Positions 15,440 to 26,078 of a stretch of DNA of 64,000 nt are shown here, piece by piece. The DNA is from Pseudomonadota bacterium (GTDB taxonomy: Bacteria > Desulfobacterota > Desulfarculia > Desulfarculales > Desulfarculaceae), in assembly GCA_018902755.1 (NCBI GenBank), contig JAHIQI010000035.1, forward strand, positions 11,218 through 75,217, written 5' to 3'. The notes below the pieces were generated by a model. It saw only the letters and a list, made by a program, of their open reading frames with translations, was not told where the DNA came from and searched no databases. Numbering within the stretch: position 1 is the stretch's first letter; each line of letters starts with the position of its first letter. Both the position numbers and the translations under genes were made by a program.

Positions 15440-16900
15440 CTAGAAGGTGAACTTGGTGGTGAGTTGCACCCGGGTGTCGTCGCCGCTGGCTCCGTCCTTG
15501 TCCACCCGCTCGCCCCAGAGCAGCTCCCCGCCCAACAGCCACCAGCTGGTGGGCTGCCAGATCAGGTTTACGCAGGAGTATTGGCTGGAGTGGTAGGAGT
15601 CGTAGGGCTGGTTGTCGGCGTTGTCCACCCGGAGCCCGCCGTAGAGGATGACCGAGCTGAGGGCCTCGGTCCATTTGTGCTCGTAGGCCAGGTAATAGCC
15701 CCAGACCGGCAGGACCTCCAAGCTGTTGTTGGTGGAGTCGTAAAAGGCGTCGGGCGGGGAGTCGTTGATGGTGGAGCCCATGCCCTGGCCGTAGGCGATG
15801 GAGAAGGTCAGGTTGTCCCCCGGGTGCAGGAAGGGTAGGCCCAGGTTGCCGTTGGCCAAAAGGCCCCAGCCCACCGCGTTCTCGGTGGGGCCGTTGTTCT
15901 GGCTGGCCCTGAGATCGCGCACTATGGCCGATCCCTGGAACTTCAGCGGACCGGCCAGCCACTCCAGGGAAACCACCCCGTCGGGCCAGGCGCTGAGCAC
16001 GTCCGCGCCCTGAATTTCGTGGTCGCCCGGAGACTCGATGCCCAGTTTCAGAGTGAGCCCTTCATTGAGCGCCCGGCTCCAGCGGACCTGGGGCAGGCGC
16101 TGACCCACCTCGGCGCTGGGCCCCTCGTAGTCCAGGATATTGGGCCAGGCGTTGGTGTACCAGATGGTGGACCAGGCCTGACCGGCCAGCAGGTCGCCGC
16201 CCAAAACGAATTTGGTCAGTTCGCCGTAGGCCTCGCGCAGCCTGATGTCCGGGCTGGTGGTCTGGGAGTTGGCGAAGAAGTCCATGGACAGGTAGGTCCT
16301 CAGCAGCCCTTGCTCCACCGGGGTCCGGGTCTCGAACCAAAGCTGGGTGGCCTTGACGCTGAAGTTGGTCTGGCCGTCCGAGCCCTGGGTCTTGGTGGCT
16401 CCCCTGGTGACGATGTTGGCGGTGACGAAGTCGCCCGGCGTGGTGATGGCCCCGCTGTCGTGGATCACGTCCAACTGGGCGAAGCCGCCCAGGGCGAAGC
16501 GGGTCTTGGTGCCCTGCACCGCGAAGGAACCCTCCCAGTCGTTGGGAGGCTCCTTGGCGGCCGGTTTGGCCGCGGCGGCCGTTTGCGGCTCCTTGACGGC
16601 GGCGGGTTTAGCCCCCGCCTTCACCAGGCCGCCCACCTGCTCCTGCAGCGACTGAAGCATTTGGCGCTGATGCTCCAACTGTTTTTGCTGCGCCTCCAAT
16701 TGGCGCTGTTGCAGCTCGATGACTTTTTGCAGCTGCTTCACCTGGTCGGCGTAGTCCGGCGCGGCGGCCTTGCCGCCTTGCTGGGCCAGGGCGCTGGGCG
16801 CTCCGCCCCACAACATTCCCCCAAGGGCCATGAGCCCCAAAAACAACAGCGCCCGGGACAAAGGCTTCCGCCCGGCGAAAAACCGTGTCTTCTTGAGCAT
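15440..16900 (-). CDS. DcaP-like outer-membrane porin with N-terminal coiled coil
   Basis: A 486-residue outer-membrane protein. After a long signal peptide ending near ALAQQ comes a glutamine-rich coiled coil (about residues 45-90), as in trimeric DcaP/OprP-type porins. An alanine-proline linker and a C-terminal beta-barrel rich in alternating strands follow (KTRFALGGFAQLDVIHD, DGQTNFSVKATQLWFETRTPV, LRTYLSMDFFANSQTTSPDIRLREAYGEL), ending in VQLTTKFTF with a terminal phenylalanine typical of barrels. DcaP-type channels take up negatively charged small molecules such as dicarboxylates. ATG at 16900 is preferred over the upstream TTG because GAGG lies about 9 bases before it. Confidence 0.85.
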   Translation of the reverse strand: MLKKTRFFAGRKPLSRALLFLGLMALGGMLWGGAPSALAQQGGKAAAPDYADQVKQLQKVIELQQRQLEAQQKQLEHQRQMLQSLQEQVGGLVKAGAKPAAVKEPQTAAAAKPAAKEPPNDWEGSFAVQGTKTRFALGGFAQLDVIHDSGAITTPGDFVTANIVTRGATKTQGSDGQTNFSVKATQLWFETRTPVEQGLLRTYLSMDFFANSQTTSPDIRLREAYGELTKFVLGGDLLAGQAWSTIWYTNAWPNILDYEGPSAEVGQRLPQVRWSRALNEGLTLKLGIESPGDHEIQGADVLSAWPDGVVSLEWLAGPLKFQGSAIVRDLRASQNNGPTENAVGWGLLANGNLGLPFLHPGDNLTFSIAYGQGMGSTINDSPPDAFYDSTNNSLEVLPVWGYYLAYEHKWTEALSSVILYGGLRVDNADNQPYDSYHSSQYSCVNLIWQPTSWWLLGGELLWGERVDKDGASGDDTRVQLTTKFTF

Positions 16901-17225
16901 CACACCCAACCTCTTTCAACTTTGACTGCCATTGGTTTCCCCCACCTCTTTCATGAAGCCTACGAGGGCGGATGTCCTTGCCCCGGCCCCGGCGCGTCTC
17001 CCTGGCCGCGCATACAGTAGGCCATTTTTGGCCGGGCCGATCAATACCGGATTTCCCCGGAAAGGTGGCGGCCTTTGACCCGTCCCGGTGAAAAGGTGTT
17101 TTTGAGCCGCCTTTCATCGACTAGGCCGGGGCCGATGTATTACAATCGGGCTCGATTTTATCTTGATCCCGGCGCTGAGATGTGAGGCGGCGGGCAACAT
17201 TTTGTAGAAGCATGGGGTGTTTTAG
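16901..17225. other. Gene-free stretch between divergent genes
   Basis: This 325-base gap separates the divergent porin and hydroxyacyl-CoA dehydrogenase genes and must hold both promoters. No convincing -35/-10 pair, -24/-12 site, palindrome or small gene was recognised in it. Confidence 0.5.
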
Positions 17226-18197
17226 ATGAGCAAAGAGGCTGGCATGCAGGGCGTTGGAGCAGAGGCGATTCCCGTGGCGGTGATCGGGGCGGGCATCATG
17301 GGGCACGGCATAGCCCAAATATTCGGTTTGGCCGGGCACCCGGTCAGGCTCTACGATCCCATTGCCGAGGTCTTGGCCGTGGCCAAGGACCGGGTGCGCG
17401 GCAGCCTGGACAGCTTCCTGCAAGTGGGAATGGTGAGCGAGGCCGACGCCGCCCGCTGCCTGGACAACATCACCACTGAACCGGATCTGGCCGCCGCCTG
17501 CCGAGGCGTGGGCCTGGTGGTGGAGGCCGCCCCCGAGAAGATGGACCTCAAGCGGGAGTTGTTCGCCCAGATCGAGCCCTTGGTGGAGCGCGACGCCATC
17601 CTGGCCACCAACACCTCGGCCCTGGCCATCAGCGAGGTGGCCCGGGACCTGTCCCACCCGGAACGCTTCGTGGGCACCCACTTCTGGAACCCGCCCCAGG
17701 TCATCCCCTGCGTGGAGGTGATCCCCGGCGATCGCACCGATCCCCAGGTCTGCGACCGGATAGTGGCTTTGCTCCAAGGCGCGGGCAAGGTGCCGGTGCG
17801 CCTGAAGCACGATATCCCCGGCTTTTTGGGCAACCGCCTGCAACACGCCCTGCAACGCGAGGCCCTGGCCCTGGTGGAGCAGGGGGTGGCCGAGCCCGAG
17901 GACGTGGACCGCGTGGTGCGCCATGGCTTCGGCCTGCGCATGGCCCTGATGGGCCCCCTGGAGCGGGCCGACTTCGCCGGGCTGGAAACCACCCTGGCGG
18001 TGCAGCGCTACCTGCTGCCCCTGCTGGAAAAGCGCATCGAGGGCTCGCCCTCGTTGGTGGCCCAGGTGGAGCAGGGCCGGCACGGGGTGAAGTCCGGCGG
18101 CGGCTTCTACGAATGGCCCCCGGAAAAGGCGGCCAAGCGCCAGACCCAGCGGGACCGGGCCCTGCTGGAGATCATCAAGCTGACCCGGGATATGTAG
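17226..18197 (+). CDS. 3-hydroxyacyl-CoA dehydrogenase (3-hydroxybutyryl-CoA dehydrogenase type)
   Basis: A 323-residue NAD-dependent enzyme that oxidises 3-hydroxyacyl-CoA to 3-oxoacyl-CoA in beta-oxidation or butyrate-type pathways. The Rossmann motif VAVIGAGIMGHGIAQIFG starts near residue 18. The catalytic histidine region reads RFVGTHFWNPPQVIPCVEVI, the conserved asparagine region IPGFLGNRLQHAL, and the C-terminal family motif SGGGFYEWP is present. The length matches stand-alone family members. It appears monocistronic, convergent with the second sigma-54 activator. The chain-length preference cannot be told. Confidence 0.92.
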   Translation: MSKEAGMQGVGAEAIPVAVIGAGIMGHGIAQIFGLAGHPVRLYDPIAEVLAVAKDRVRGSLDSFLQVGMVSEADAARCLDNITTEPDLAAACRGVGLVVEAAPEKMDLKRELFAQIEPLVERDAILATNTSALAISEVARDLSHPERFVGTHFWNPPQVIPCVEVIPGDRTDPQVCDRIVALLQGAGKVPVRLKHDIPGFLGNRLQHALQREALALVEQGVAEPEDVDRVVRHGFGLRMALMGPLERADFAGLETTLAVQRYLLPLLEKRIEGSPSLVAQVEQGRHGVKSGGGFYEWPPEKAAKRQTQRDRALLEIIKLTRDM

Positions 18198-18213
18198 AGG
18201 CTGGCCGCGCGGG

Positions 18214-19635
<1,422 letters not shown>

Positions 19636-19646
19636 GGGTCCTCCTG

Positions 19647-19666
19647 ACATGTGTCTAGACACATGT
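19647..19666. promoter_or_regulatory. Perfect 20-bp palindrome, candidate activator-binding site
   Basis: ACATGTGTCTAGACACATGT is an exact 20-bp inverted repeat. It sits directly upstream of the activator gene and about 105 bases before the -24 element of the divergent operon, a usual distance for an enhancer-binding protein site. It could serve both activation of the operon and autoregulation. Confidence 0.75.
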
Positions 19667-19768
19667 AAATATAAACGTAAAAAAGGTATAGTGCTATAGG
19701 TATTTTCCGGAGATCAGTGGGCGTTTTAATGTAGCATTATCTATAGGTAATTAAGTTTAAGCCCATCA

Positions 19769-19784
19769 TGGCCCGTCAATTGCA
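19769..19784 (+). promoter_or_regulatory. Sigma-54 (-24/-12) promoter of the cytochrome operon
   Basis: TGGCCCGTCAATTGCA has GG at 19770-19771 and GC at 19782-19783 with 10 bases between. It differs from the TGGCACG-N4-TTGCA consensus at one position. Transcription would start near 19795, about 80 bases before the iron-sulfur protein gene. Confidence 0.85.
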
Positions 19785-19875
19785 CTAGAGTGATCGAGCC
19801 ACTTAAGTATACGAAAATAGTAGTTTTTGCCCTACTGAAGAGCTTGTTGTTCGCCGCACTGGAAAGGATTGGCAA

Positions 19876-20790
19876 GTGGAGTTAAACAGGAGGAGATTTC
19901 TGGGGCTCACCGGAGCGGCCCTTGGGGCCGGCGCCCTGGGCAAACCCAGCCGGGTCTCGGCGGCCCGGGCTTACCAGCCGCCGCCGGACGCCTACGGCTG
20001 TCTGGTGGACCTTAGCGTGTGCGTTGGCTGCCGCAAATGCGAGCAGGCCTGCAACCAGGTGAACCACCTGCCCGAGCCCGAGCGGCCCTTTGACGACCTC
20101 ACCGTGCTGGACGACAAGCGCCGTCCCGGCCCCGAGGCCTTCACCGTGATCAACCGCTACTACACCGGGCGGCGCGACGAGCGCAACCAGATGGCTCCCA
20201 CCTTCGTGAAAGTGCAGTGCATGCACTGCCAGGACCCCGCCTGCGCCAGCGCCTGCATCGTGGGGGCGCTGACCAAAAAGCCCAACGGCGCGGTGCACTA
20301 CGACGTGGACAAGTGCATCGGCTGCCGCTACTGCATGGTGGCCTGCCCCTTCCAGATCCCGGCCTACGAATATCACGATCCCCTGACCCCCAGGGTGCGC
20401 AAGTGCACCTTCTGCTTTGAGCGCATTTCCAAACAGGGCGGCAAGCCCGGCTGCGCCCAGGTGTGCCCGGTGGAGGCCATCACCTTTGGCAAGCGTTCGG
20501 AGCTGATCAAGCTGGCCAGGCAGAAGATGGTCGACGACCCGGGCCGCTACCAGCCCTACATCTACGGCGAAAAGGAAGTGGGCGGCACCAGCTGGCTCTA
20601 CATCTCCCGCGAGCCCTTCGCCAAGATGGGCTTCTTGAAGCTCCCCAACCAGCCCATGCCCCACCTCACCGAGACCATCCAGCACGGCATCTTCTCTTAT
20701 ATGTGGGCCCCCCTGTCGCTGTTCGCCCTTTTGGGCGGGGCCATGGCCGTGTTCAACCGCAAGCGGGACCAGGGGGAGGACAAGTCATGA
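19876..20790 (+). CDS. Tat-exported four-cluster iron-sulfur protein (HybA/HmcB-like)
   Basis: A 304-residue periplasmic electron-transfer subunit. A twin-arginine signal (NRRRFLGLTGAALGAGAL) leads into four [4Fe-4S]-type cysteine groups: CVGCRKCEQAC, CMHCQDPACASAC, CIGCRYCMVAC, and CTFC followed by CAQVC. A C-terminal membrane helix (about residues 275-295) anchors it, as in HybA. It would pass electrons between the multiheme cytochrome and the quinone-reactive NrfD-like subunit encoded next. The start is GTG with AAAGGA upstream, and the stop overlaps the next start (ATGA). The operon is preceded by a -24/-12 promoter. Confidence 0.92.
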   Translation: MELNRRRFLGLTGAALGAGALGKPSRVSAARAYQPPPDAYGCLVDLSVCVGCRKCEQACNQVNHLPEPERPFDDLTVLDDKRRPGPEAFTVINRYYTGRRDERNQMAPTFVKVQCMHCQDPACASACIVGALTKKPNGAVHYDVDKCIGCRYCMVACPFQIPAYEYHDPLTPRVRKCTFCFERISKQGGKPGCAQVCPVEAITFGKRSELIKLARQKMVDDPGRYQPYIYGEKEVGGTSWLYISREPFAKMGFLKLPNQPMPHLTETIQHGIFSYMWAPLSLFALLGGAMAVFNRKRDQGEDKS

Positions 20791-22019
20791 GCGCGCACAG
20801 CCACGCGGCCCCCCTGCAAGGCAAAGCCCGTTTCTGGAGCCCCGGAGCCCTGGTCATGGCCGCCCTGGCCATCACCGGCCTTTTGTTCGTGGTGGGCCGC
20901 TACATCGGCGGCCTGGGCGCGGTGACCCACCTCAGCCAGTCCCACCCCTGGGGCCTGTGGATCGGGGTGGATGTGGCCTCGGGCGTGGCCCTGGCCGCCG
21001 GAGGCTTCACCACCGCCGCCCTGGCCCACATCTTCGGACGCCACGCCTACGAGCCGGTGGTGCGGCCGGCCCTGCTCACCGCCCTGCTGGGCTACGTGTT
21101 CGTGTCCCTGGCCCTACTAGTGGACATCGGGCGCTCCTGGGCCATCTGGAAACCCATGATCTTCTGGAACCCCAATTCGGTGCTTTTCGAAGTGGCCATG
21201 TGCGTGATGATCTACACCGCGGTGCTGCACGTCGAGTTTCTGCCCGTGGTGGCAGAGCGCTTTGCCCACGGATTCAAGGCCTCCCTGGCCAACCGCTCCT
21301 GGCCGGTGGTGGCCCTGGCCGAGGCGGCGGAAGGGCTTCTGGCCTTCTTGAACCGCAACCTGGGCAAGGTGATGTGGGTGTTCATCATCGCCGGGGTGGT
21401 GCTTTCGTGCATGCACCAGTCGGGCCTGGGCTCCTTGCTCCTGGTGGCCCCCACTAAGATGCACGCCCTTTGGTACACCCCCATCCTGCCCCTGCTGTTC
21501 CTAACCTCGGCCATCGCGGTGGGCTTCCCCATGGTGGTGTTCGAGAACACCCTGGTGAGCGCTTCCTTCGACCTGGCAGACGAGATGGGCATCCTTTCGC
21601 GCATGGTGCGCATCACCATCCTGCTCTTGGGCGTCTACGGCGCGCTCAAGATAGGCGACGTGATCGCCCGCGGGGTGTGGCCGCTCATCTTCGACGGGTC
21701 GGTGCAGGGCCGATCCTTCGCGGTGGAGGTGCTCTTCGGCATCGTCATCCCCTGGGCCATGTTGCTCTTCCCCAAGGTGCGCAACCATCGCACGCCCCTG
21801 TTCATCGCCGCCTGCATGGTGGTGGGCGGGGTCGTCGTCAACCGCATGAACGTATTCCTGGTGGCCTTCCAGCCGCCTTACCCGGTGCAGTCATACTTCC
21901 CCTCGGTGGGTGAGTTGGCGATCACCGCAGGGTTCATAGCCGCTCTCATGCTGGCCTATCGCTTCACTGTCTACTTCCTCCCGGTTCTTTCCCCCGCAGG
22001 AAAGGAGGCCAACTCATGA
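20787..22019 (+). CDS. NrfD/HybB-like quinone-interacting membrane subunit
   Basis: A 410-residue integral membrane protein with about ten hydrophobic helices, resembling HybB of hydrogenase 2 and the NrfD/PsrC family, which exchanges electrons with menaquinone. The segment SQSHPWGLWIGVDVASGVALAAGGF carries the family signature, and LVDIGRSWAIWKPMIFWNPNSVLFEVAMCVMIY is also typical of HybB. The ATG at 20787 overlaps the stop of the iron-sulfur gene, and its stop overlaps the start of the cytochrome gene, so the three products are likely made in fixed ratio and form one complex. Confidence 0.92.
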   Translation: MSAHSHAAPLQGKARFWSPGALVMAALAITGLLFVVGRYIGGLGAVTHLSQSHPWGLWIGVDVASGVALAAGGFTTAALAHIFGRHAYEPVVRPALLTALLGYVFVSLALLVDIGRSWAIWKPMIFWNPNSVLFEVAMCVMIYTAVLHVEFLPVVAERFAHGFKASLANRSWPVVALAEAAEGLLAFLNRNLGKVMWVFIIAGVVLSCMHQSGLGSLLLVAPTKMHALWYTPILPLLFLTSAIAVGFPMVVFENTLVSASFDLADEMGILSRMVRITILLLGVYGALKIGDVIARGVWPLIFDGSVQGRSFAVEVLFGIVIPWAMLLFPKVRNHRTPLFIAACMVVGGVVVNRMNVFLVAFQPPYPVQSYFPSVGELAITAGFIAALMLAYRFTVYFLPVLSPAGKEANS

Positions 22020-24241
22020 GCGCCCGCCGCAAGAAGTTCCTGACCGTATGGATGGTGGGGGTCCTGTTGGGCCTGGGCCTGGTGCTCTACGCCTATCAAG
22101 GCCCCGTGTCCGCCAACCCGGCCGCGCCCGCCGCCCCCAAGCCCTTCGACCCGGTGGCCGCGGCCAAGAAATGGAACAAGCCACCGCCGCCACCGCCGGC
22201 CAAGGAGAATCCCGACGGCACGCCCTGGGTGCCCGTGGACCAGGTGGCCGCCCTCAAGCGGGCCCACGAGGTGCCGCCCCTGGTGGTCAAGACCAGCGAG
22301 GAGTCCCAGCGCCAGCGCCGCCTGCGCCTGGGCGACAAGATGCCCAAGCTGGCGGACATGAAGCATCCCTACCTGGTGCTGGACAACCCCATGGTCAACA
22401 AGGATGGCGACCTCTACGAGGCGGTGCGCTTCATGCACAAGAAGCACGCGGCGGTGCTGGAGGGCCAGTGCTTCACCTGCCACCACGCCAAGCCCGCGGC
22501 CAAGGACGCCTCGGAGACCACCCGCTGCGTGGCCTGCCACCAGAACTCCTTCAACCCCGAGCTGCCCGGCCGCCTGGGGCTGAAGGCCGCCCTGCACCGC
22601 CAGTGCATGGGCTGTCATGAAAAGCGCAAGCAAGGGCCGGTGGGCTGCACCGACTGCCACGCCAAGAAAGTGCCCGACCACCGCAAGCTGGTGAAGCTGC
22701 CCGACAAGCCGGGCCCCCTAGAGGTGACCAAGGAATGCCTGCGCTGCCACCAGGACGCGGCCAACCATCTGCAGAACGCGGCCCACTGGCAGTGGAAGGG
22801 CCCCTCGCCCTTCACCGTGGAAGGCGAAAAGCGCATCGACATGGGCAAGGCCACCAACACCATCAACAACTTCTGCGTGGCCCTGCCTTCCAACTGGCCC
22901 CGCTGCACCTCCTGCCACGCGGGCTACGGCTGGAGCAACGCGGAGTTCGACTTCAACGACCAGAGCCGCATGGACTGCCTGGTCTGCCACGACACCACCG
23001 GCACCTACTCCAAGGTGCCCACCGCCGCCGGTTGGCCCTTCCTGCAACTGGACCTGAAGAAGATCGCCCAGAGCGTGGGCCATCCCAGCCGCAAGAACTG
23101 CGGCGACTGCCACTTCCAGGGCGGCGGCGGCGACGCGGTCAAGCACGGCGACATGAACGGCATCCTCTACTACCCCTCCAAGAGCTGCGACGTGCACATG
23201 GGGGGCATGGACTTCGCCTGCCAGGAGTGCCACAAGACCCGCAACCACAAGATCAGCGGGCGCTCCCTGTCGCTGCCCGTGGCCGAGGGACCGCGCACCT
23301 GCCAGGACTGCCACACCAACAAGCCCCACAACGGCAACTCCCTTTTGGACCACCACCTCAACCGCCACGTGGAGCATCTGTTCTGCGTCACCTGCCACAG
23401 CCCGGTGTACGCCAAGTGCCGCGCCACCAAGACCTGGTGGGATTGGTCCAAGGCGGGCCACAAGGAGCGCAAGCCCAAGAAGGACCGCTACGGCATGCCC
23501 GACTACGATTGGAAGAAGGGCGAGTTCCTTTGGAAGGAGAGCATGAAGCCCGCCTACGCCTGGTACAACGGCAAGGTGGAGCGGGTGCTCTTGGGCGACA
23601 AGATCGACACCTCCAAGGTGGTGGACATCACCAAGCCGGTGGGCGGCTTCCGCGACCCGGCCAGCCGCATCTATCCCTTCAAGCTCATGGAGGGCAAGCA
23701 GGCGGCCGACGCGGTGAACAAGCTGTTGCTGGTGCCCCATCTCTACGGCCCCGGCGGCTTCTGGGCCACCATCGGCAAGACCAAGACCCCGGTGCCGGAC
23801 AAGGTCATCGACCAGGCCTGGAACAAGGCCTTTGCCAAGGGCATGGCCGAGTCCATCAAGGTGAACCCGAACAACAAGGGGCTCAAGCCCTATAGCGGCC
23901 AGTACCAGTGGGTGCAGACCCGCATGTACTGGGGCCTGACCCACGAGACCATGCCCGCCAAGGCGGCCCTGGGCTGCGCCCAGTGCCACGAGTCCCTGGC
24001 CAAGGACAAGACCTGCTGCCGCTGCCACAAGGACGAGCGCCATGTGGACTTCAAGAAGCTGGCCCACCGGGGCACGGATTTCCAGTGGATGAAAAAGCAG
24101 GGCCGCGACGTGCACGAGCTGATCGGCAAGACCGACTACCTGAACTTCAAGGCCCTGGGCTACAAGGGCGACCCCATCGTCTACGGCGGCCGCCTGAAGA
24201 AGCTGCCCCTGGCCAGCACCATAGACCGGGAGTGCAAATAG
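22016..24241 (+). CDS. 13-heme c-type cytochrome: c3-like domain fused to an octaheme tetrathionate reductase-like domain
   Basis: A 741-residue periplasmic cytochrome with an N-terminal hydrophobic signal or anchor, a proline-alanine linker and 13 CXXCH heme sites. The first four (CFTCH, CVACH, CMGCH, CTDCH) with the preceding FMHKKH are spaced like tetraheme cytochrome c3. The other nine include CTSCHAGYGW, MDCLVCHDTTGTYSK and CQECHKTRNHKISGRSL, which resemble the octaheme tetrathionate reductase (OTR) family. It may be a terminal reductase of a sulfur or nitrogen oxyanion, or a c3-fed electron sink. It is the last gene of the sigma-54 operon and is followed by a terminator. Confidence 0.88.
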   Translation: MSARRKKFLTVWMVGVLLGLGLVLYAYQGPVSANPAAPAAPKPFDPVAAAKKWNKPPPPPPAKENPDGTPWVPVDQVAALKRAHEVPPLVVKTSEESQRQRRLRLGDKMPKLADMKHPYLVLDNPMVNKDGDLYEAVRFMHKKHAAVLEGQCFTCHHAKPAAKDASETTRCVACHQNSFNPELPGRLGLKAALHRQCMGCHEKRKQGPVGCTDCHAKKVPDHRKLVKLPDKPGPLEVTKECLRCHQDAANHLQNAAHWQWKGPSPFTVEGEKRIDMGKATNTINNFCVALPSNWPRCTSCHAGYGWSNAEFDFNDQSRMDCLVCHDTTGTYSKVPTAAGWPFLQLDLKKIAQSVGHPSRKNCGDCHFQGGGGDAVKHGDMNGILYYPSKSCDVHMGGMDFACQECHKTRNHKISGRSLSLPVAEGPRTCQDCHTNKPHNGNSLLDHHLNRHVEHLFCVTCHSPVYAKCRATKTWWDWSKAGHKERKPKKDRYGMPDYDWKKGEFLWKESMKPAYAWYNGKVERVLLGDKIDTSKVVDITKPVGGFRDPASRIYPFKLMEGKQAADAVNKLLLVPHLYGPGGFWATIGKTKTPVPDKVIDQAWNKAFAKGMAESIKVNPNNKGLKPYSGQYQWVQTRMYWGLTHETMPAKAALGCAQCHESLAKDKTCCRCHKDERHVDFKKLAHRGTDFQWMKKQGRDVHELIGKTDYLNFKALGYKGDPIVYGGRLKKLPLASTIDRECK

Positions 24242-24268
24242 CGCGGCCTTAAGATATAACCCATGACA

Positions 24269-24305
24269 ACGGGGCTTCCGTGCAGACGCGGAAGCCCCGT
24301 TTTTT
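24269..24305 (+). terminator. Rho-independent terminator of the cytochrome operon
   Basis: A perfect 12-bp stem (24269-24280 with 24289-24300) with an 8-base loop runs into six Ts. It lies 27 bases after the cytochrome stop. Confidence 0.93.
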
Positions 24306-24433
24306 GGAGTATGCCGATCTGTGAAATAATTAATTAAATATATGACTAAAAACGGTGTATATAATTGATGCCCTGCCCAAGGCTCCGCGCCGGGCCTGCC
24401 CAGGTGGTTGGAAAGCATCAGGAGGAAAGCCAC

Positions 24434-25753
24434 ATGATAAGCGGCCTATTCAGCGGGTCCCAGCCCCGGTTCTATTACGGATGGGTCATCGTGGGGCTGT
24501 GCTTCTGCAACCTGGCCGTCGCTTTTGGCATCTGGTATTCCTTCTCGGTGTTTTTCCTGGCCCTGATGAGGGATTTCGGTTGGGGCCGGGCCACGGCCTC
24601 CTCCATTTTTTCGGTTTTCATAATTTGTAGTGCTCTTACCGGCCCCGTGGCGGGCCGCCTGTTGGACCGTTTTGGACCCCGCCTGGTAATGCCCATGGGC
24701 GCGGCGCTATTGTCGCTGGCCCTGTTTTTGGTCAGCTTCACCCAGAGCCTGTGGTTTTTCCGGCTCACCTACGGGGTCCTGGCCGGAGCGGGGGTGAGCC
24801 TCATGGGTTTCACCACCAACTCGGCGATTCTGTCGCGCTGGTTCGAGCGCCGCCGAGGCACGGCGGTCGGTATCGCCATCGCCGGCGTGGGCATGGGCAT
24901 GACTATTTTCACGCCCCTGGCCGAGCGCTGGATCGCCGCTTTTGGCTGGCGCGGGGCATATCTTTGCCTGGCCGGCTTGGTGGCCGGGCTGATCATACCT
25001 CTGAACCTGTTTCTAGCCCGGCCAAACCCCGAATCCATGGGCCTGGAAATGGAAGGTGGCGCGCAAAGCGGCGGCAACAAGCGAAAGCACCCGCGTTGGG
25101 AGATGAAGGTTCTGAACCATGAATGGGCCGACCGGCCGTGGACCCTGGCCCATGCGGTGAAGACTCGGCCCTTTTGGATGCTCATGGGGGCTTACTGCTT
25201 CAGTTCCATGTGTTACCAATCCGCCCTGATACACGCGGCTTCGGCCATGGTGGATGCTGGCTACAGCCTCCATTTGGCGGCAATGTACCTGGGCATGGTG
25301 GGTATCCTGAGCTCGGGGGGCAAGGTGCTTTTCGGTTTTCTTTCCGACCGCCTGGGCAGGGAACTGGCCACTTTTTTGACGGTGTGCATCTGCACCCTGG
25401 GGTTTTTGGCCTTGATGTTCATTACCCCCCAGTGCACCATTTTGGCCCTCGGTTTCATGGTGCTGTTCGGCATCGGCTACGGCGGGTCCACCCCCATATA
25501 CCCGGCCGCCTCAGCCGACCTTTTCATGGGCGGCTCCTTTGGCCTGATCTTCGCGGTGATTTTTTTGGGCACCGGCTTGGGTGGCTCCGTGGGAACCTAT
25601 GTGACCGGCCTGCTGCGCGATGTCACCGGCAATTACCTGCTCAGCTTCTGCCTTTGCATCGCCGCCTTGTGGACCTCTTGTCTGCTCTTGTGGAAATCCG
25701 GCCCCGGCAAGGTGCGCCGCATGGTGCGCACCCAGGTGAACTCTCCGCTCTAG
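24434..25753 (+). CDS. MFS transporter (monocarboxylate/oxalate-formate antiporter type)
   Basis: A 439-residue major facilitator with 12 predicted helices. The start FYYGWVIVGLCFCNLAVAFGIWYSFSVFF resembles the OxlT/monocarboxylate group, and the loop motif GRLLDRFGPRLVM between helices 2 and 3 matches the MFS motif A. It would carry a small organic anion across the inner membrane. ATG at 24434 is chosen because AGGAGG lies just upstream, although the frame is open to 24365. It stands alone between the cytochrome operon terminator and the cysteine-desulfidase-like gene. The direction and substrate are unknown. Confidence 0.88.
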   Translation: MISGLFSGSQPRFYYGWVIVGLCFCNLAVAFGIWYSFSVFFLALMRDFGWGRATASSIFSVFIICSALTGPVAGRLLDRFGPRLVMPMGAALLSLALFLVSFTQSLWFFRLTYGVLAGAGVSLMGFTTNSAILSRWFERRRGTAVGIAIAGVGMGMTIFTPLAERWIAAFGWRGAYLCLAGLVAGLIIPLNLFLARPNPESMGLEMEGGAQSGGNKRKHPRWEMKVLNHEWADRPWTLAHAVKTRPFWMLMGAYCFSSMCYQSALIHAASAMVDAGYSLHLAAMYLGMVGILSSGGKVLFGFLSDRLGRELATFLTVCICTLGFLALMFITPQCTILALGFMVLFGIGYGGSTPIYPAASADLFMGGSFGLIFAVIFLGTGLGGSVGTYVTGLLRDVTGNYLLSFCLCIAALWTSCLLLWKSGPGKVRRMVRTQVNSPL

Positions 25754-25873
25754 GGCCCCCGAATTATTTTTTATTTGCCTGGCGGTTTGGTTTCTCGACA
25801 ATTCATACTGATTTTATGGGCGGTTGCACCGGATGCGGCGCACCGGGGCCACGCAAGGGAACAAAATTGTCTC

Positions 25874-25902
25874 TTGACGTGCATACGCCCTACATACACA
25901 AT
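25874..25902 (+). promoter_or_regulatory. Candidate sigma-70 promoter and structured leader
   Basis: TTGACG (25874-25879) and CACAAT (25897-25902), 17 bases apart, make a plausible promoter in the 325-base gap before the desulfidase-like gene. The leader of about 170 bases contains a 7-bp GC hairpin (25925-25931 with 25936-25942). Nothing else was recognised in the gap. Confidence 0.45.
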
Positions 25903-26078
25903 AAATATAAATGCTGTCCCGTTGGGCGCCCCCAAGGGCGCCATCAGGGTTTTTCTCAGACCGGGGGGAGTGCAGGAACGGGACCGGAGCCCACGGCGCC
26001 GGCCCGGCTTCCGCGTTGATCGATCGCTGTTACTTGCTGAACGCCCGGCCTTTTCTCCCCGGGCGAGGAGTTGCCAAG

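Noticed and set aside
24360..24365. TATAAT before the MFS gene at 24434
   Set aside because: The upstream region is AT-rich but has no -35 box at the right distance; it may still be a promoter but cannot be supported.
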